From the NCBI RefSeq assembly GCF_000715075.1, contig NC_134103.1, forward strand, positions 74,215,519 to 74,279,518: a stretch of DNA of 64,000 bases, in the 5' to 3' direction. The notes beneath the pieces were generated by a model, which saw nothing but the letters and a program-made list of their open reading frames with translations, was not told the origin of the DNA and did not search any database. Positions 60,123 through 64,000 of this stretch are shown piece by piece. The stretch comes from Nicotiana tabacum. Its lineage: Eukaryota > Streptophyta > Magnoliopsida > Solanales > Solanaceae. The position numbers and the translations under genes were made by a program. Numbering within the stretch: the stretch's first letter is position 1; every line of letters starts with the position of its first letter.

Positions 60123-61921
60123 TTAAGTGTTGGTTGCCCGGGTGTAGATCTGCTGGCTAGCATGAGCAGACACCATCCTGATCGAGCCTCTTGCCATCAA
60201 ATCTCTTATTGCCTTCCTAGCAAGTGATCCACTAATCTGCACATTCAATCAAATGAACAGATTAGCAATATTACACTGACATATTGGCCTACAAACATAT
60301 ACACTGAATCATAGTTTGCTGCCAATTACAACCAAGTACTAAAAACATCAAGCCACAAGACAATTTTAGGATCAAAACTCATGATTATGAAATGCATGAG
60401 CATACAAAGTAAATCACCAAGTACAATGCAGCAAACTACATTCAACAACAAGAACGCACTATCATAAAAAATTCATCATTCTACATGGCATATGCTTTGA
60501 TCATATGGCCAAGCAGAAACAGAAAACGGCCACCACCATGGCACACAACGCGACTAAGCCCTCCAAGACATGGGTAAAAGGACTCACAAAGACTTACATA
60601 TCTTGGAAACCAATAACACAAGGAAAATGCTTGATTAGAGACAGGTGATACTGATGGAAAAACTTCATGATATTAATTGAAACCCCAGAAGCCAGGCAGT
60701 AGAAACACACAAATAATAGGCCATGAACTAGATCGGAATCATTCTCAACGAGTACATAAGAAGTGATCCCATTTTTTTCATCAGGCCAGGAAAAAGACCA
60801 ACGATCAAAAGATAAAGAAGCATAGTCGATCCCCTCATGCTCGTTGATAGGCATGTCGTTAATAAAAAAATTGCATAACTAATTGGACACCTCTGCCCGG
60901 CAGGCAATTTCAGTGCTACAAAACTTTCTCTAATCACTGCTATGCCAGAAATAGGGAATCCTTAGAAAACTGAAATGCAAGTTGCATGAGAGTTCCTTCC
61001 CCCACAAATGAGAAGATAAACATCAAAGCAATGAAAAAACCCAAACATCTGAATTATCATGTTATTTGTGAGCATCAAAAAACGAACTTTGAGTTTACAA
61101 TTTCTAAGACTCTCTGGTGATCCAAGGAAGACTTAAGACAAGCTGTCCATTAGGTAATTGTGCTTATTTTAACCACTCTACTACTAAAAACTCGTAATAG
61201 TTCACAGTCATATGATATATCATCTTTTTAAGCTAACAGAACAAGCTCGACTAACCACCTTTTGCATCCACGGTATCTTCAAATATAACAGTATCATTAT
61301 CAAAGCAATAAACTCTATATACATCTCTTAAAGAGAACCAGTATTAAGGTGCAAATCAAGTTTATGATGCCTAAAATCAAGTTGACTGTTAACGCAGATC
61401 CCACAAAATAGTAAGTTTATTGCAATAGACATAGGACGATAGATCTAATGCAGAATAAACAAGATTCAAAAAGTAAGAAAGAAATCACCAGATTAAATTT
61501 AAAATTTAAAAAGGAAACATACCCTGAGACGGTCGGAGAGGACAGAAGGAGTGATAAGCTTGTATTTAGGTGCTTCAGACAGAAGCTTATCGTACGTAGC
61601 CTTGTCGAACAATACCATGTTGTTCACCTTTTCCTTTTGCTTTCCCTTGCTCCACTTCTGCAAAATCCACAAATACAAATTTACATAAGTTACCTTCAAA
61701 ATTAACCGCACATCAAAATAAAATAGTAAAAAACAAAAAGTAGGTGACCTTCTTCTTCTGCTTGCCACCACCGGACTTTGCAGGCTTTGAAGATGGAGGT
61801 GGAGCTGCCTTCTTTGGAGCCTACAAAAGAAAGGGAAAAAAACAAAATTCAGAAATTGAAATAAAGTGAAGTATAGCTAACGAAATTGGAGATGACTATT
61901 CGGAGGCGGAGGTCATACCAT
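60123..61921 (-). CDS. 40S ribosomal protein S25 (eS25)
   Basis: A complete four-exon gene. Exon 1 (61919-61921) is only the ATG, exon 2 is 61749-61820 (24 codons), exon 3 is 61523-61657 (45 codons) and exon 4 is 60123-60236 (37 codons plus TAA). All junctions are phase 0 with GT-AG ends. The 107-residue product has the basic eS25 tail ([19 protein letters not shown] then [13 protein letters not shown]), then [52 protein letters not shown] and ends YTRATNT. Length and winged-helix core match the family. It is a small-subunit protein near the ribosomal head, needed for some cap-independent initiation. Intron 3 (60237-61522) contains frames with no domain. It appears intact. Confidence 0.96.
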
Positions 61922-62007
61922 TGATCAGAGAGCGGCGGAGTTTTGAGGTAGAAATGAGAAGAGTTGTAAAGAAGGATATAGCGATATAAAAACCTAAATG
62001 GGATTTC

Positions 62008-62098
62008 TAGGGTTTATATTTGCCTCAAAATCGTAAAGCCCATCATCAGATATGGAGAAGGTCAGATAACTGGGCTTCCTAATGGGCCGTGTAGCCCA
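62008..62098 (-). promoter_or_regulatory. RPS25 promoter elements (telo box, TATA, site II)
   Basis: On the minus strand an AAACCCTA telo box (62008-62015) overlaps a TATAAA (62013-62018), about 90 bp upstream of the ATG. Further up lie several TGGGCC/TGGGCT site II motifs on either strand (62071-62076, 62083-62088, 62093-62098; another at 62037-62042). Telo boxes with site II elements are the usual signature of plant ribosomal protein genes and link expression to cell proliferation through TCP-type factors. Confidence 0.75.
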
Positions 62099-63168
62099 AT
62101 CTACATGTTGCTGTGCCCTGAACTTTACAAAAAATTATTTTGGATGGACCTTTTTAAAATTACTATTTATATTTTGACCGCATTAATAAATTTTTTGAGA
62201 AAATACCTCACTTTAAAATTTTAAAGCACGCTTATCAAAATTTGAAGCACCTAGAATCCTGATGATCACTAGAATTTTCAGCCACAAAATTCTGGTGGTC
62301 GAGCAGAATTTGTGGCAAATGATGATCACCATAAGCATATTATGGTATCTAAGATTTTTTTTATGGTATCACAAAACCCGACGATGTGGGCATACTTCCA
62401 AAATATGACGCAGAGGCTTATTCCCCAAAGGCTTTTCTTAACGAGATCAAAATCTATACGGTGGCACCGAAAGATATTATTTGTGCTAATCATCCAGATT
62501 TTATTATTAAATTCGATGTATGTATTTTAAAAATACAAAAAAATACTACAATACTATAAATTATAATTTCTATGTTTAGCAATATTTAAAGTTTTCTGAA
62601 AACATATTTGTCACATAATAATTATTTTATCCCTCAAGAAATAGTAGTGGTATTCTTTTTAAGACGAATGGAGCCCAAATTATAGAGAATGGACGAGACG
62701 GGAAATTCTAAGTTTTTTTTTTTTTTTTTTTTTTTGGGTGCGAATTCTAAGTTGATAAATGTTGTCTGATCCAATTTGTGAAATTGGTACCTTATTTCAT
62801 GAAATATTTTTCAGTAATTTGTGACCATAAGTATAGTTAACTAAATGTAAGTTTGAAAATTCTATTTCCTTTGATTTGACCGAGATTTTACTCACTCAAA
62901 ACTCACTTGGAATTTCAGCTAGCACAGTTCATGTAATTAAAAATAAAGCAATTCAAGCTCAAAAGAGTTATTTCTAGGGGAGAAGCCAAGACACTATTGA
63001 AATTCAAATTCATGGCATATCAATTAGAGTTGTGACATTAAGGAACGGTTGATATTTGAGCAAAAAAAAAGTATTTAAAATTGGAGTTGATGTTTGAAAG
63101 AAAAAATAGTAATTGATTGGACATGAATTTCATTTGAAATAAAAAATAGTTGAAATGCGATACTTTAT
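62099..63168. other. Intergenic, no gene seen
   Basis: AT-rich DNA with a T run at 62712-62733. The 72-codon frame at 62312 has no recognisable domain. Nothing supports a gene, RNA or mobile element here, apart from the LTR boundary at its right end. Confidence 0.5.
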
Positions 63169-64000
63169 GTCACACCCCTTTTTTTAGCCCTAAAAAATAT
63201 ATATGTTATGGGTTGTCGTGGGTTAAAGAATTTTTGTAATTAAAGTGACATTTTTGAACACTTGGAATTGATTTTTGGGTGTTCCAAGTCACCTTTTATT
63301 TGAATCCCTATTCAAAGGAAGATTTGACTCTTTTCATGTTGGTCTACGTAAATAAAGTCCGTGTAAGAAATTCTGTTGACCGGGAAGAAGGTGTAAGGCA
63401 TTCTTCGAGTCCCGTGGTTCTAGCACGGTCACTTTTATTGACTAAAATTGGCTTGAATTAATTTTGGACAAACTGTCCTTTATTTGATTTCCATATTTTA
63501 CCTATCCGCTTTTATTTCTCGATTAAGAATTATTGAATAATGATTTGGATAATATTACATTGTCATAACCACGCTACGCAAGCGAATGCGTGATCAAAAA
63601 CAAATTAATTAACTTATCATAATCGCGCCTTACAAGCGAATCCGAAATCATGACAATCAATTATTTGTAATATATTTGAGAAATTACTACATTCGTGCTT
63701 GAGGGAATTAATTTTGAAATTTATAAAATATCACTATCGCGCTATGCAAGCGAATCTGCGATTATGGGGATTAATGAAATTAGGACTATTTAAAGCTATT
63801 GGATATGATACAAGATTATTGAATGTTAAACATCACGTTACTCAAACGAGTTCGTGAATGAAGGATTTAAAGCGCACCTACTAGTTGCTTAGCGCTTAAA
63901 TTAATTATTGAAAATTAATTATTAGAAGCGATTAAGTTATTAAATTATTTATTTGAGAGGCAAGAATATGATATTAAATTTTAGTTCACTAACATATAAC
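63169..64000 (-). mobile_element. LTR fragment distantly related to the Tat-like LTR, cut by window end
   Basis: It begins TGTCACACCCC, the reverse complement of an LTR end in TGTGACA. It aligns, in reverse orientation, with the 3' half of 2654-4698 (shared blocks 'aattaaagtgacat', 'ccaagtcacc', 'gaagaaggtgt', 'ccgtggtt'). No primer site lies outside the boundary, so 63169 is the outer edge of a 3' LTR or of a solo LTR on the minus strand. Within it a motif like 'cgctacgcaagcgaat' recurs about four times (63571, 63625, 63736, 63838). The other end and the target duplication are outside the window. Confidence 0.8.

Noticed and set aside
60594..60937. Two overlapping minus-strand frames
   Set aside because: They lie inside intron 3 of RPS25 and have no recognisable domain.

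Overview
The window is plant nuclear DNA, most likely from a Solanaceae genome. The evidence is nested Athila, Tekay/Del and Tat-type LTR retrotransposons, SINE remnants whose 3' part looks like the solanaceous tRNA-derived SINEs, and a short gene-bearing stretch with plant-type introns, site II and telo-box promoter motifs. No bacterial or organellar features were seen. The species cannot be named from sequence reading alone.

Left and centre (about 963-53580): one Athila-type Ty3/gypsy element on the minus strand, inserted into a SINE (5-bp target duplication CCCTA at 958-962 and 53581-53585). Without its insertions it is about 12 kb. It carries three later insertions. (1) 2654-32461: a 29.8-kb Tat/Ogre-like non-autonomous element on the plus strand. 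Its gag-pol is gone except for a gag N-terminus, and a 23-kb tandem array of about 49-bp monomers takes its place. (2) 32536-41432: a Tekay/Del-type chromovirus on the minus strand (TSD ACTAC), with decayed gag-pol and a readable chromodomain. (3) 50068-52020: a solo LTR related to the Tekay LTRs, in the opposite orientation (TSD GTATG). Three of the four insertions can therefore be bounded to the base.

The 23-kb array is the most unusual object. It has three levels of order: a 49-bp monomer, a marker block that recurs about every 2.07 kb on the left side, and a 7,953-bp segment present twice in tandem. At its right edge it grades into about 60-bp degenerate repeats that look like its ancestors in the retrotransposon 3' untranslated region.

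Right side (53581-64000): low-copy sequence with two convergent host genes. The first (56687-58940, plus) is a two-coding-exon gene for a conserved-looking plant protein that I do not recognise; its first exon carries an apparent frameshift. The second (60123-61921, minus) is a complete four-exon gene for cytosolic ribosomal protein eS25 (RPS25), with site II and telo-box elements in its promoter. The window ends inside another LTR (63169 onward), distantly related to the Tat-like LTR and in the opposite orientation.

All retrotransposon coding regions are broken by stops, frameshifts or lost catalytic residues. The only intact protein-coding gene I can support is RPS25, with the 56687 gene as a probable second.
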